A stretch of 64,000 bases of DNA, from NCBI RefSeq assembly GCF_905163445.1, contig NC_053187.1, positions 9,362,001-9,426,000 of the forward strand, in the 5' to 3' direction. The notes beneath the pieces are model-generated. The model searched no databases, had not been told where the DNA came from, and saw only the letters and a list, made by a program, of their open reading frames with translations. The stretch is from Pararge aegeria (lineage: Eukaryota > Arthropoda > Insecta > Lepidoptera > Nymphalidae). A program made the translations under genes and the position numbers. This document shows, piece by piece, positions 22,341 to 34,907 of this stretch (its first letter is position 1; each line of letters starts with the position of its first letter).

Positions 22341-22904
22341 CGTCCTTCTAAAGTCCATAGCAATGTCATCGACTTGGACGATTTGTCACAGAAATGTAGT
22401 TCAACTATATTCGTGAAAGGATTTGTGTCGCTCAACCGCGACTGACGCTTAATAAAACTTGCTGATACTTCTGGTTGTCTGATATGTACTCAGAATTTAA
22501 TATCTAGCGGCCAAGTGGAGGTAATTACGAAATAAGATTGAAAAATAAGAATATGAGTAAAGAGCAAAAAACATTATTTATCTAGAAGTCTCGCATTAAT
22601 TTAAGAATAAATTACAAAAAGCTTAAATTTTGGTATTTTTCTTCATTGGTATAAGATTGGCATACAAAAATAGACCTTCATACCTTTCTACAGTTCTAAA
22701 ATTATTTGCTAGGAGCTGACAACACATTCGATGTGGTCGTCCTCCTTTGCCGAACCAATATCATCATTTGCTCTGATAACTATGTATATATTAATAAGTG
22801 AAGCAAAAACTTGTTACCCCCTTTTACGAACAAAATTTCACACTCCTCTATTTTATTTTTATTTTAGTTTTAGATTTATTTAAGTAATAATTTTTATTTA
22901 AGTA
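22341..22904. other. Unique DNA
   Basis: No feature recognised. A 61-codon minus ORF at 22250-22435 overlaps the duplicated block and has no domain. Confidence 0.5.
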
Positions 22905-22985
22905 TTGACGCTACCATCTTAGACTGTATCATTTACCATAAAGTGAGATTGCAGTCAAGGACTAACTTGTAGTGGAATAAAAAAA
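22905..22985 (+). mobile_element. SINE-C 3' fragment
   Basis: 'ctaccatcttagactgtatc', 'gagattgcagtcaaggacta' and 'acttgtagtggaataaaa' form the SINE-C terminus. Confidence 0.8.
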
Positions 22986-23189
22986 AATTTAAAAAAAGGC
23001 GTTTATCAAGTTTTCAAATGTATTCCAATACGTCAAGTTTATAATATTCCCCCATTGTCAACACAGTTTTAGTTTACTTTAGATGTAACCATAATTTTAT
23101 ATATTTTTTATTGGCAAGCAAAAATTATTGCATGCAGTGCTGACATATATGACCATTTTAAATTCTAGTATTGGCTACGTAACATCTAA

Positions 23190-23540
23190 ATTAAGAACGA
23201 TGACTTCGAAATGTGCCGACATAAACTGGACTTTACGACCGGCAAAGTCTTTAAAACGAAGTTCAGGTTATGAAAGAATGCTCAAAACAATTCGAAATAC
23301 GTTCGCACATAAACCCAGGTGGGTTTGGAAATAAAAAACAGCGTCCGACCTTCTCCATTCCATTCGTCATTTTATTTATGCTGCTGAATGTTGTAAAGAA
23401 AAGTGAGTGCGACCAGTCTGGGTCCGACGCGACCTCACCTGTACAAAACGCCGATTTCAAGAAGTATTGCCTTTTGTTACTGGGACCCGCCTGTGAGGTG
23501 CTTACGACGCCTTTTATTGAGTTTCTGACTTAATGTGACG
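23190..23540. other. GC-richer unique island, open on both strands
   Basis: Base composition rises well above the flanks and three overlapping ORFs (plus 23128-23334 and 23270-23533, minus 23263-23460) cover it. None has a recognisable domain. Whether it is a conserved non-coding element or an exon cannot be told here. Confidence 0.4.
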
Positions 23541-24296
23541 ACTGCGAACGCGGTGGCAACCTTTGTTAATGCATTTGTTTTTGAATGCCTCTCAAGTATG
23601 AAATAAGTCATTACTTTCCAACATTATGTTCCCTTCGACTGTATTCATTTAATGAAGAGGGTTTAAGAAAACTTTTTGTTGCATTCACAGCTTGAAGAAT
23701 ACCTACATTGTTATATCAGAGAAATAGGTTTTCATGTCAAACGTTTCGTTCAGGATTTCCTTTTAACCTTCCGGAGGTTTTCTCGTTTCCATATCCATTG
23801 AGTTATTGTCCAACCGGTTTCCTGCTTTCCGAAGTGCCACATTTTCATAGTGCATTAGCATAGTTTCACCAATTCGCGACGCTCTGAGCCGCGGTAGGGA
23901 GAAGTTACAACACGTGCCGTTTAGTTGTTCGCTAAATGAGTGTAGCCGTACGTCGTGACAGGGCTCTGTTATTTGCCCTTCATATGCTGATAGCCAGCTT
24001 AGAACGAATGTCGTTACAGATCGATTTTTGATGACAAAATTTAGCTAGTGGACCTAATCTTTATCTCTCTTCATCTTAAATGAGAAAACAAGAATTATTT
24101 GGAACGTTAACTAACTATTAGCTTTTAATTGGAAAAGAATATTGACTACTTACTGCAGTAAGCGATCTATAAGAAATTTTGTCAATTTACTTATAGCATG
24201 TTTTATCGAAGATGAGCTTATGGAACCGTGGGAACATAAATTACAATTCGCATGTATTTTATTTAAGAAATCCTTAGTATTATGGGTATAAAGAGC
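23541..24296. other. Unique DNA
   Basis: No gene or repeat recognised. Confidence 0.5.
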
Positions 24297-24645
24297 ATTA
24301 TTGTCATCATGATCAACGCATTGCCGGCCCACCAGAGGGCACTGGTCTCTTTTCTGGTATACGACGACGAAATGAAGAGGGTTTAGGTAGGATGGCCATA
24401 GACTACCACGCTGGCCAACTGCGGATTGATAGACTCCACACACTTCTGAGAACGTTATGGGTGCATGTAGGTTTCATTACGATGTTTTTTCTACCGTTAA
24501 GGCAAGAGATAATTTAATATTTAATAAATTTCCTTAAAACGCACAGAACTCAGAAGAGGAGAAGTTAGAGGTGCGTGCCGGGTATCGAAGTCGGTTAACC
24601 CAAAAGGGGGGCCGAAGCTCTAACCACTAGTCTATCACCGCTTAA
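24297..24645 (-). mobile_element. SINE-B, nearly full length
   Basis: On the minus strand: head 'gcggtgatagactagtggtt', body 'aagttctgtgcgtttt' in degenerate form, 'acgctggccaac'-type block in reverse, tail near 'catgatgacaat'. On the plus strand 'ctaaccactagtctatcacc' closes the head. A 97-codon ORF across it is spurious. Confidence 0.75.
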
Positions 24646-25084
24646 GATGTAGTATCGATAGTAATTTAAGTAATATTAACGATGTTTTACTTTCTCCCGC
24701 GCCAAACAGGATGAGGAGAGGTTTGCACCTGTGCTGTGAAATTAATTATACGATCCAGCTAGCGCCGTTCCTTCCCAACGGGTTTAAGCGCTCTGAAACG
24801 TTATGGAATATAAAACGTATATTGTTTTCTAAATTCATTGAAACCAGTACAATTTAATAATTTTGAATGTTTCGGAGTTATGCATGTACTTATTTGTGGA
24901 TTTTTAGTTACTCTTACAGATTTAGTGCAATAGTCAGTAGTAATTATTATAAGGAAAACGATGTGAAACCATTATGATTTGAACACTTATCATATATTTA
25001 TACCAATACATTTTGAAAATTATGCATCATCCTTCGTCTTATTAGGTGAAGAATTATTACCAATATAGATGGTTACTATAAAGG

Positions 25085-25350
25085 AGGTAATAGCCTAGTG
25101 TTGCCTTCGAGGCAACCGAGTTCGAATACAGTTATGTATTCCGGATTTTTCGGAATCATATTGCGTTTTAAGCACTTTATTATTATCGCCTGCTTCAAAA
25201 GTATACCTGAAAGTTATACGCGTGTGAGTATACCAATCCGAACTTGGAGTTGGCTATTGGCCAGCCTGGCGGCATAAACCTTGCTCATTCTGAGCACCGA
25301 GCTCTGCAGAGGCCGTAAATGGCTTGATGATTCTGATGATGTCAGGCTAA
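25085..25350 (+). mobile_element. SINE-B, nearly full length
   Basis: Head 'ggtaatagcctagtgttgcc' with B-box-like 'cgagttcgaatac', then 'ttgcgttttaagcac', 'ccaatccgaacttggagttg', 'gccagcctggcggc', and GAT-rich end 'gattctgatgatg'. Confidence 0.75.
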
Positions 25351-25577
25351 AACTGTATTCTTTTGTTTTCAAAATTATAGATGAGTTTGTAGTTCTGAAA
25401 GTGCATCACGGTGAACCAACGAGACGAAGTTGCATGCACCTCTTAAATATATTAATATTCAGAACAATTTCAAAAGTGATTACAAATCCTAAAGCTAGTT
25501 ATGCTTTGTTACTCGTGTATTCTGCTAGATAAAACAGTCCTTCAAGCCGGATCAAAACCAATATAAGCCCTACGTCA

Positions 25578-25616
25578 AATATGAAAGTACCTTTCTAGGT
25601 AAAACACTTTCATATT
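25578..25616. repeat. Compound palindrome, 11-bp outer arms
   Basis: AATATGAAAGT and ACTTTCATATT flank an inner ACCT-ttct-AGGT hairpin. Confidence 0.75.
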
Positions 25617-26042
25617 AAGTATCTACTTGTTTTAGTGAAATTAAGATTATGCTTTATTATAATGAACCGTTGGAACACTTTTATTAAGGTCAAGGTTCAA
25701 ATTTAACTCTATTGGCATCGCAATAGCGTTGAAATTGGAAAACATGTGCTTGGTGCTCGATGAAAAGCCACCAAGTGTTTTGTTTACATCGTATCTATGA
25801 ACTATCATAGCTTTATTCTGTGATGTGGCCTGCATTATACGAATCTATTCTATTTCTCTACGTCGTAATGGACTCGACCTCGACCCAATTCGCAGAAAGA
25901 CACCTCGTTAAATATTGAGAGCATTCAATATTTTGAACAATGATTAAGGTGAATGAGACGACTTCCACTAATAGAACTTGTGCATTGTACATTAATCTAT
26001 ACTTCATATTATAAAGAGGTAAAGTTTATATATATACTCCCA
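25617..26042. other. Unique DNA
   Basis: No feature recognised. Confidence 0.5.
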
Positions 26043-26092
26043 TTTATAAGACCCGGCCAGCGCTTAGCACTGCGCGAAGGAGATCGTCAACA
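26043..26092 (-). mobile_element. SINE-C head fragment
   Basis: Minus strand 'gacgatctccttcgcgcagt' and 'gctaagcgctggccgggtct' match the tRNA-like head of SINE-C. Nothing of the body follows. Confidence 0.6.
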
Positions 26093-27227
26093 ATTAACTT
26101 AATGCCAGTAAAATAATTTATTCGATTAGAAAAGAAAATTTAGTCTATTTATTGTTATGATGACGAACCATCGTCATTATCATTATTACACCAGCATATT
26201 GCAGTCTACTTGCCGCCAAATAATAACTATACTTGTATATATCTACTTGCCGCCCTTATTTCTCGGCCGTGGCGGGGAGGGTTACCGGAAAATTGGTGTC
26301 GTGGTTCTATGCCGCTATTAAGAGTGAAATGTATGGTCATAATGACAAGCAATTTGAACGAAACTGTGCTAGGCTTGGCTTCATCATTGTGCTATTCTAA
26401 AACCTCTCTAATTTCAAATGTTTAGATAAACTTACCACCTTAAACCCCTATTCGTTTATCATCAACTAACTGTTAAGGTATGGGCGCGTTTTCATTTTAA
26501 ATTTACGAATATAGAATATATTATACCCATCATCTCACAACAATGTTCATATTTTTATGTTATGTATACACATAAAAAGTACAATAATGTGCTTTTGAAT
26601 TTGATAAATATATTTTGACTTTTTACTTTGGTTTGGTTTTCAAGCCAATTAAGTACCTAAACTCCTTTTGATTCAAGTATCTTTGATTCAGAAAAATGTA
26701 AGTAGTAATTATTTAACAAAAATAAAATTGTTTTTATTTTTGTCATTTAATTGAATGAGGGCTATACTTCTGAATTTTGTAATGAGTCAAGCGGAATAAA
26801 GAAAGCAAAAACATTTGTACAGAATAATTCATACTATTAAAATTATTCATTAAATTTCATATGATTAAAATTATGTCTATAGTATAAAACACGTAGCATC
26901 AAATGTGTTTAAGCAGAGCGACGTAAATATTTATTTGTATACATTTTCTCTCACGTTATGCAAATGACGGATGCAATGTACGGTGGCAGCGGAGGTCTTG
27001 CGTGTCCAGTTGCCACCTGGCTAATGTACGGTAATCTGTTCACGTCTGTCCTGTGTCAAGGCCTTGGTCTTCGATTATCACTTGGCGTAATACTTGCTAA
27101 TGTCCTGCATCTAATAGTCATCTAAGGACTGCTATTATTAGACACACATAATACAGTTGTAACCACTTCTTCTCTTCACGTACAAGGAGACTGAGTGAAT
27201 ATAACGGAAAACGGGCAGCAGTCAGCG
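26093..27227. other. Unique DNA with GC-richer patch
   Basis: 26,950-27,120 is GC-richer ('tatgcaaatgacggatgcaa', 'ggtggcagcggaggtcttgc') and includes a consensus octamer ATGCAAAT. No open frame of note. Possibly a conserved non-coding element. Confidence 0.4.
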
Positions 27228-27262
27228 GAGGGTATGCACAGGGTATGCACAGGGTATGCAGA
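27228..27262. repeat. 11-bp tandem triplication
   Basis: GGGTATGCACA repeated three times, the last unit truncated. The last unit forms the outer edge of the long inverted repeat. Confidence 0.85.
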
Positions 27263-27556
27263 TGATATAAAATGAAGAAAATCTCCAGTACCAGTTATAA
27301 ATACTCAGTGGCGTGCACTTCATACATGCAAGAAGCTTTGCCTACCCTAAAATTTGCGTCTAACTCAGAAATGCGAAGGATTTTCCAATTTCATGTCATC
27401 TACCTTCTTTATGCATACCCTGGTTACTAACCCTGTACACGCCACCGTAAATGCTTAAGGGTAGGCTTTTAATAACTCTTACAAAGCATATCCTTAAGTT
27501 TTTTATAACTCGGACTGGAGGTTTTCTTGATTTTATATCATCTGCATACCCTGTGC
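27247..27556. mobile_element. Long inverted repeat enclosing a hAT MITE
   Basis: Arms 27247-27300 and 27503-27556 match at about 50 of 54 positions (start 'gcacagggtatgcagatgat'). The enclosed segment contains the hAT-M MITE at 27306-27447 with its target duplication. Removing the MITE leaves about 160 bp, nearly all arm. It is either a foldback-type MITE or an older inverted duplication. No clear target duplication outside the arms. Confidence 0.8.
27306..27447. mobile_element. hAT-M MITE, 142 bp
   Basis: Left end CAGTGGCGTGCA, right end 'acacgccaccg' (diverged inverted repeat). Flanked by TAAATACT (27298-27305) and TAAATGCT (27448-27455), a 7/8 match to an 8-bp hAT target duplication. Confidence 0.8.
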
Positions 27557-27563
27557 TTCTACT

Positions 27564-27630
27564 AGTACAATCTACTGCGATCAGGTACCCATCTGTCCAG
27601 CGTGATGATTATGAGCCCATATAATATGAT
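27564..27630 (+). repeat. Tail-X fragment
   Basis: 'ctactgcgatcaggtaccca' and 'ccagcgtgatgattatgagc' match the 5' part of Tail-X. The 3' half is missing. Confidence 0.6.
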
Positions 27631-28429
27631 ACCTATTTAACAAAAGCGAATGGAAAAAATGCGGAAGGTATTTAATGCCGAAATGAAGGCTTCTGATTTA
27701 TCCTGGATCACGCTTAAATCTGAAGTTTGTGATAGATGTGGTTGCAAATAAGTCGCCTCTGCCATGCATCACCTGATGTTAAAGGGCTTAAAGAAAAAGG
27801 AAGAGATATTTTCAATGAAACCTCATCAGGTGCGAGATAGAAAAGTAATAAAAATATGGAGCTTTGAATAGAGAAATGAATTTCGAAGCCTTATCAGCAA
27901 GTACACGGAAACCTCAACTTTTAGTCTCATAGAATAAGTACGAGCGTATGAAAATGATAAAGAGAAGGTTCACTTTTGCGTGTTATCAGATACACACTAA
28001 TGGATACGAGATGAGAAAATATTAACAGATGGCGTACATAGATATCGTTGTCAGTACCCCATTAGTCAATTGTTTTTGAGCCCTCTCCTCTCCCCTCATT
28101 TTACGGATGCATTACGTTGAACAAGGTTGCTTTAGAGTCTCTGTCAAATGTAAAATAGGTGTCCTGGGGGATTACCACAGAACTTTGTTAATCGCACTGA
28201 TTTCAATAAGTATTAATAATGGCTTTAGCTAAAGGACGCAATTGGAAAACAGTCCGCTTTTTTATTACTGATGTAAAATACTTTCATAGATTTATAAGAA
28301 CTTGAGTGCATGGGATACTATCATGTAAACGTGATTACCAAAAGATCGGTATATACTTTGCAACCTACGTCTGTTCATTTTCATGGCACTCCATTTGATT
28401 AGGTACTATCATAATTCTCGCTAATGCTT
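27631..28429. other. Unique DNA
   Basis: No feature recognised. Confidence 0.5.
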
Positions 28430-28464
28430 GAATCTAATTGTATTCATTGAATACAATTAGATTC
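28430..28464. repeat. Perfect palindrome, 17-bp arms, 1-nt centre
   Basis: GAATCTAATTGTATTCA (28430-28446), T, then its exact reverse complement (28448-28464). Confidence 0.95.
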
Positions 28465-29029
28465 CGTTTTATTGGTATACCGATTCAGAATGATACATAT
28501 GAAACAACCATAAAAATGTAATAGATGCGGGTGCAACACAGGTAATCACAATAGTTTATCTTCATCTTGGTAAAATCGAAGTTTATTAAAATTGTACAAA
28601 AATGTCATATTAATGATGAATGATTTTTCTCTCTCATGTACTCTAAGACCACTAAAGAAAGCTGCTGATAAAGATACCAAATACATTTTACAGAAAAAGT
28701 GCCCCCCCCTATAACAACTTAAATCACGCGAATCCCTTCGTGAATATACTTACAGTAGCTCCAGATTATATTTATAATGATTTAAGTAATATTTGTAAAA
28801 CAAATAAAAAATAAACAAGTTGATATAAATAAATGACAAACTAGAAGCGGACATAAATTGGTGATTTCTACATATCGTCTGTGAAAAGTATGGAAAACCT
28901 TTGTGGAACTGAGCATCTGCATTTATAGTTAAATACCGAGGGGTATTATTAAATCTACCTTTGCATAAGTTTAAACACTGTTTCAAAACAGATTAAATAC
29001 ATTATATATATTACTAAAAAATTATATTA
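28465..29029. other. Unique AT-rich DNA
   Basis: Contains an eight-C run. No feature recognised. Confidence 0.5.
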
Positions 29030-29069
29030 TTATTTTTCTTTTATATTGTTGAATATAAAAGAAAAATAA
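29030..29069. repeat. Perfect palindrome, 18-bp arms, 4-nt loop
   Basis: TTATTTTTCTTTTATATT, loop GTTG, exact reverse complement at 29052-29069. Confidence 0.95.
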
Positions 29070-29084
29070 CTGTACAATTGTAAA

Positions 29085-29240
29085 ATGATGGTGGAATAGA
29101 GCAGCGGCTGAGTTACTTGCCGACTTCTTCTCGGTAGAATCTTTCTTCTAAACCGGTGGTGGTCACTACAGACTGATATACTTGACGTTTTAAAAGGACT
29201 TATATTACTTGAAACAAATGAATTTTGAATTCTCAATTCG
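29085..29240 (+). mobile_element. Common lepidopteran repeat ('ttctcggtagaatc')
   Basis: 'gagcagcggctgagttactt', 'gacttcttctcggtagaatc' and 'aaaccggtggtggtcacta' are the signature of a frequent lepidopteran repeat, probably a LINE 3' UTR. It lies just after a palindrome. Confidence 0.6.
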
Positions 29241-30414
29241 AATTCCGTAAATATTGCGTACCTACCTACCTATAATTTTTTGTTTATACTATTGTGAAAT
29301 ACTTAGGCTCTCTTCTTATTTTGAGTTGCCAAAAATTACATTAACATTTTTAAATGCTCTAGTCACTGTATTATGGAGTCACAACAATGATTTTTAACCA
29401 TTAAAACACACAATCGTAAATCACTTTAATGTACCAGCTGACGCAAAATCTCAATGGATGCGTTCAATGATTCATGTAACAAATTATTACACGGTTAGTT
29501 TGTTCCGCAAATTAATCTAAGACGTTCTATGAATGATATTTAACAGTTCGACGAATTCAAAACATTAAAGCCTACCATCGTACTTTAACGTGAATCACTT
29601 TACCTTTCTTCTCTAAACAGGAAAAGCCATATACATATTATTTTTAATTTGGAACAGGAAAATTAAACAAATAGCAACCTGAAGACATACATAGGATACA
29701 TTTTAACCCAGGTAAATTGATGGTTCTTCGGGATTTTTTTAAAAACCGAAAAAAAAATGCTGACGTTGTTGCTGTATATAGTATGCTATATTTGTTCCGC
29801 AAAATTAATAACAAAAAAATTTAGTAGGTACAACCATGCCGTTGCTGAAAAGAAACATACGTACTGTGTAATCACGTAGCCATTTTATAGGGGTGAATGA
29901 AGACTATAAAAAGGATGGAATAAAGTTTTTTATAATGAAACTCTTGGAAGAACGTGCTTTTTATTTTACTTTTGCAGACAACAAACGCGCAGTTTCTTTA
30001 ATCCTTGATATTAAAATAATAATGGGAACCCGTTTTAAAAGTTGACTGCTGAAGGGCGTCTGAGCGTCGCTTCGACAATTTATTATTTGCGTTTGCATAC
30101 GAAAATACTACTAATGTTTAGTAAGACACATGGAACTTTATTGTGACAGCTCTTTGACTGGCCCATGTCAGATACCACGCGTCACGATATGCCTCGAGAA
30201 ATCGTGCCAGTTATCTGGAAATGGGGATATGTACTGACGTAGCATTACGCAGGATCGTGTCACTCTATTTATATTTATTGTTGGATACCTAAGCATCTAC
30301 AGCTTTACTTACTAATGCCAAATGAAATAAAGAAACTAAACTATTGAAAAATTGAATCTTTGATTATTAGGTACCAAATTTCTTTCTTACTTTTGCGGCG
30401 TAAAAGTTTTTAAG
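29241..30414. other. Unique DNA
   Basis: No gene or repeat recognised. Confidence 0.5.
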
Positions 30415-30672
30415 ATCTAGAGTTGTCGACATAACTCGAGAAACGAGTCTTTGAGCTGAAGTGGCAATGGGCGGGGCACATAGCAGAACAATTATATCGG
30501 AGAACCGATTGACGCCCGAAGATACTGGAATGGCGACCCGCAACGAGGTGGGAGGACGACATCAAACGAGTCACTGAAAGCCGCTGGAAACTATCGAGAT
30601 TTTGGTACTCCCTATAAAATGTCCAGCAGTGGACGTCAATCGGTTGAAGTAATGGTGCTGATGATGAATAAG
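30415..30672 (+). mobile_element. RTE-type LINE C-terminal fragment
   Basis: Plus strand: 'LKWQWAGHIAEQLYRRTD', stop, 'ILEWRPATRWEDDIKRVTES', stop, 'NVQQWTSIG', then 'gctgatgatga' tail. The QQWTSIG end and GAT-rich tail are characteristic of this LINE family. 5' truncated, with in-frame stops. Confidence 0.85.
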
Positions 30673-32936
30673 CGCACTCCTGTGGGTGGTGGCGTATATT
30701 TTCTTAGTCCAACCTGAGAATCAAGCCCAGGACATCGCAATCAAACATATTTACTACTCGGCTGATTGATTATGCTGTAAAGCGTATATCAAATTAAGTA
30801 ACCGTATATAAAACAAATCGTTGTGTGTATTATGGTCTTCACGAAAAGCGTCATAAGTAGTGATACCACTATATATATATTTTATATACATTTGGTCATT
30901 CTCTGGCGATCGAACGAAACCTAAACATTGTAGCTTGAAGTAACTATGACTTCATTGCCCGCTGCACCTATGCATTTTCCGCGTGGGTACAATAAAACAT
31001 TCGTTATTTACCGATTGATGATTCGATAGTGTACTTCAATTTATGGCGCCATTGAATACTTAGTGCGGACGATCGTTACCCCAGTTTCTATGCGGCCGTG
31101 TAGAATGATGTTGCTAAATGCATCTCGTTTGGAGGTTTGTTAATGAGTTTCATTGATTTTAATGAAAATTTATCACTTTCGAAAATTGTATTTAATAGAT
31201 ACCATTGCGGTCCAAGCGGCCGATGATAAATTATATGGATACCTACCTATAATTGTAATATTAATATTAAAAGAACGTACTATAACTGAGACTGTGATAA
31301 ATTACGCGTTTTGGTAACGATTTATACCAAAACTATACTAAATATATGTAATATGCCTTTAAATGATGATTATATTTGACAATCGGTCTTGAGAATTTTA
31401 AATAAGGTGTGTTTAAGCAAATAAACAAGCATACGGTTACAATGTTGAAATGCTGAAGAATATGAATATAGAATAGAATACATTTTTAGTACCACAGTAG
31501 GTATATATTTTTTGATGTTATGCTATGCTACATGGGAATATCTCAATAGTCAGGCGCTCATTGGCGTGCAATTTACTTAAATATTTATCACGAGTTTATT
31601 ATTCATATGACTATCTACTTAACACTTATCACTGAAAATTATAACAACTAAAGTGTGGCCAATTTATCCTCGAACTAAAGGTAAACCAACAAATGTCAGG
31701 TTGTGCGCTTAGTGAAGGGGTGATAAACATTTTAGCTGTCTAGAACTTTTTAAATAAATTTTAATTTAAAATTAATTAAATATTAACATATTTTAGATTA
31801 AAGAAAATATGCTTTTTAACTCCAAAATACTAGAATAACCAAACCTAACCTAACTAAAATATTCACGACCTGTCATTTGTTTGTTAACATTTGGCCTGTG
31901 GACAGATTGGCTGCACTTTAGACATTATATATTGTAGATATGTAGAGTCGTAGATGCAAACAAGGACCTAAAATTAGAGTCCTTGTTCGAGGCCAAGCTG
32001 CCTCGTTGGTTTGTACTTAGCTAGCGTGTAAAATAACAGGTCAAAATGTTTGATTCCCGAGTTTGGCCTTCTCGGTTTTTCGGCTGACATCAAAGTAAAT
32101 TTCGATTGTATATCTTGTCTTAAAAAGTAGAGGTCTAAATAACTTCTATGTCTAACTGAATAGAGCCCTTGGTACATAAATATTCTTAGATTATTTAATG
32201 CCCGGCCCTCGCAAATTCTATTGTGGATGGTAAAGTTGACAAAGGTTAGCGTCTTGCTATTTATCTTGTTAATCTTATGCACGGTTTGCTTAAGTCGGAC
32301 GTATTGGTTGCATCGCCCGCACTGCGCTTATCTCACATTTAATGCAAGGTTAGCAGAACAATAGGATATGCTGATGTCAATATGGTTAAGAGTTATGGAT
32401 ATGTGGTTGTAAGACGATAGGTTTACCAACTCTGCTTATTGTTTGCGGATGTAACATTGTTACGAATTCATAGCTTTTTAGGTAGTAAGACAGTCGATGC
32501 TTTTGAAGTTGAAATAGTTATAAAATGTTTTATTTCTATGTTTTTTAATATTCTTTGATACTAATAAAGTACACGGTACGTTCGTTCGTTTGTTTTCTAA
32601 AATTAATCTAACTGTACCTATTATATTTTGAAAAGCTACAAGATATATCGTTATTATTAAGCTGAATGGGTTTTTTATTACAATAACAGAGTTACTAAAT
32701 TAAAAATATTAAAGGCTGATATTGATTACATCTACCTAAGTAAATTCAATATAAAATGGCCGTTTGTCTTTTTATTTGGGTAATTTTCTTTTAAAATTAA
32801 TTTTAAAACAACTATGGTTTATGAAATAATATAAATACAGCTGCAAGTGTTGGACAGGTTTTGACGTGGTTAATTTCGTTTAACGAGTAAAAGATATTCT
32901 AAAGTAATATGCTTTTCAGGTCAACGCTGCGTCTGG
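30673..32936. other. Unique AT-rich DNA
   Basis: A 102-codon minus ORF at 31974-32282 has no recognisable domain. A short TA run lies at 30,870. No repeat family recognised. Confidence 0.45.
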
Positions 32937-32968
32937 TATATGTTTGATTTTTTTCAATCAAACATATA
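32937..32968. repeat. Perfect palindrome, 13-bp arms
   Basis: TATATGTTTGATT, 6-nt loop, exact reverse complement at 32956-32968. Confidence 0.9.
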
Positions 32969-33026
32969 AAATTTATTTAAATTGAATGTTGCACTATCCC
33001 GTTTTCCGTACCAAACATGCTTCATC

Positions 33027-33125
33027 AACCAAAGGTTGTCTGGAGAAGATCACTCCAAGCGATAAAGCCGCCTTTGCGCATATATATTTATTTACTTATT
33101 TGTTTTTTTTCTGTATGTGCCATAA
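33027..33125 (+). mobile_element. CR1/jockey-like LINE 3' UTR
   Basis: 'ccaaaggttgtctggagaag', 'agcgataaagccgcctttgc' and 'ctgtatgtgc' match a common lepidopteran LINE tail. The reverse-oriented version is at 36197. The 75-codon ORF across it is spurious. Confidence 0.7.
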
Positions 33126-33785
33126 AGATTTTCTATCTATATATTTATCTAAATGGCCATTAACGTTTTTAATAACTGGATTATATCTTGCACTTAATTT
33201 AGGACGTATTTAAATCAGTGTGTTAATTCCGTTAAATAACTAAAAATAGTTTTTGGCATCTGTTTGTTCTGAGTAAACATGATTCTATTTTTATCCGTAA
33301 ATAAACATAATTATTTAATGGTAGCTAACGTTGACGTATTGGCTCAACGGCCAAAATTGAATTGGTGGCTAATTTCCGGTGATTCGATACCAGTTTGCTT
33401 GTAGGTGTTGTGTTGGTGGCACTGCCCTAAATTCCGGATAATCAGTGCCATAAACTATACAACACAACCTTAAAATTATGATGGCAAATATTTTGATACA
33501 TAAATCTTCTAAATCACGTTACGAAATCGAGACATTGTGTTTACAGCTGGCCGTCTCGGATTACAGTTTTGTGGTCTATCCAGACATATCAGGCGCCGTC
33601 AGTGTTCTGACGGACACGATAATACTAGTATATTTATTAAGGTGAATTATATATGATATTTATGTAAATTTGTCAATCGGTTGATATGATTATGATGATG
33701 ATAATTTTTTTATCAACTCGTTTATGTTCATCCTGATCAGGAAAAATCCTAATTTTCAGGGAAACCTCTAAGGCAGGCTATTTTT
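33126..33785. other. Unique DNA, possible SINE-like patch
   Basis: 33,338-33,470 has tRNA-like text ('attggctcaacggcc', 'gtgattcgatacc') and 'aaattccggataatcagtgcc', which may be a degenerate SINE. 33,597-33,617 forms a 7-bp GC hairpin (CCGTCAG/CTGACGG). Confidence 0.4.
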
Positions 33786-33985
33786 TTATTTCACTACAAG
33801 TTAGACCTTGACTGCAATCTCGACTAATAATGTTGATGCAGTCTAAGATGGTAGCGACCTGTTAAATTAAACTTATACCCCAAATGGGTTTCTGTGCGAC
33901 ATCGTATCGGAACGCTAAACTGCTTGGCGGCACGTCTTTATGGGTAAGATGGTAACTAGCCACCGCCGAAGCTTTGCACTAGACA
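33786..33985 (-). mobile_element. SINE-C, body and 3' end
   Basis: Plus strand reads 'cactacaagttagaccttga', 'tgcagtctaagatggtagcg' and 'aaactgcttggcggcacgtc', the reverse complement of SINE-C. Confidence 0.85.
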
Positions 33986-34907
33986 AAATAAGGTGAAAGA
34001 TATACCTACAGCTTACGCTGCAGCCGACGGGGTTTAATAATGCTTGTATAGTGATTCTTAGTTAATGATTTAATATCAGGATAGTATCCGGGACTGATAT
34101 TGTACACTCAGGTTCGTTCTTTTCGTTTTTACTTATTTCAAAGTTGTTTTCAAATAAATATTCACGAATATTACCTACTTTCTAACAACACTGTGGATTA
34201 TTGCCAATTATAAATTCCTCTAAATGCAATAAATGATATATTATTATATAAACGTTTACGATTCTTCAAAACGCTTCAAAGTTCTCACATTTTCAATAAT
34301 AGGAACTCCACCGCGCAAGTCATAAAATTGTCATATTCGCAATTCATACGAGTAGGTACGCAGGTTACTTGGCTCTTGGGTGGGATAACATTCTTCCAAG
34401 GCCTGCAATGTTGTATCTTATATGAAACAAGAATATCCAACCAAGTTAACGATATTGCATGAATGAAATCGAACAGTAGACGGTAAAAAACCCATGGATG
34501 TAAAAAACATGTTAGCACTTGTAAAATTGCTATCGCAATGTCTGTTTTTATACCATTAAGATGAGAACTGAGCAAATTGATTAAATCTTTATTTTGTTTT
34601 TGTTTGTCATTCCTCGTTATTATTTATAAGCAAGATTGTAGGAGTTAAACTTTTGATTTTATTGTTGGGTAGCTATATAAAAGGTTACATAAAAAATACT
34701 AAAAAGCTCTCGGCTTAGTCGTTCCTATTATTAATACTAACACTTTTCGAAATTCAGTATTAATTTATTTCATACCAAAAAATTAATAAATCATGCTATT
34801 TCTGTAAAGTGAAATTACAATGTGAAACCATTTTCGTCAACGTCGCGTATTCGAGTTGTAGGTCGCGCGCTTTTTGCCGATCTTACATTACAGAGTAGTG
34901 TAGTAAT
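33986..34907. other. Unique AT-rich DNA
   Basis: A 96-codon minus ORF at 34285-34575 has no recognisable domain. No repeat recognised. Confidence 0.5.

Noticed and set aside
23128..23533. Overlapping ORFs at 23.1-23.5 kb as a gene
   Set aside because: Open frames on both strands reflect raised GC content; no domain, start context or splice structure supports any one of them.
31974..32282. 102-codon minus ORF
   Set aside because: No recognisable domain, and no supporting splice sites or poly(A) context.
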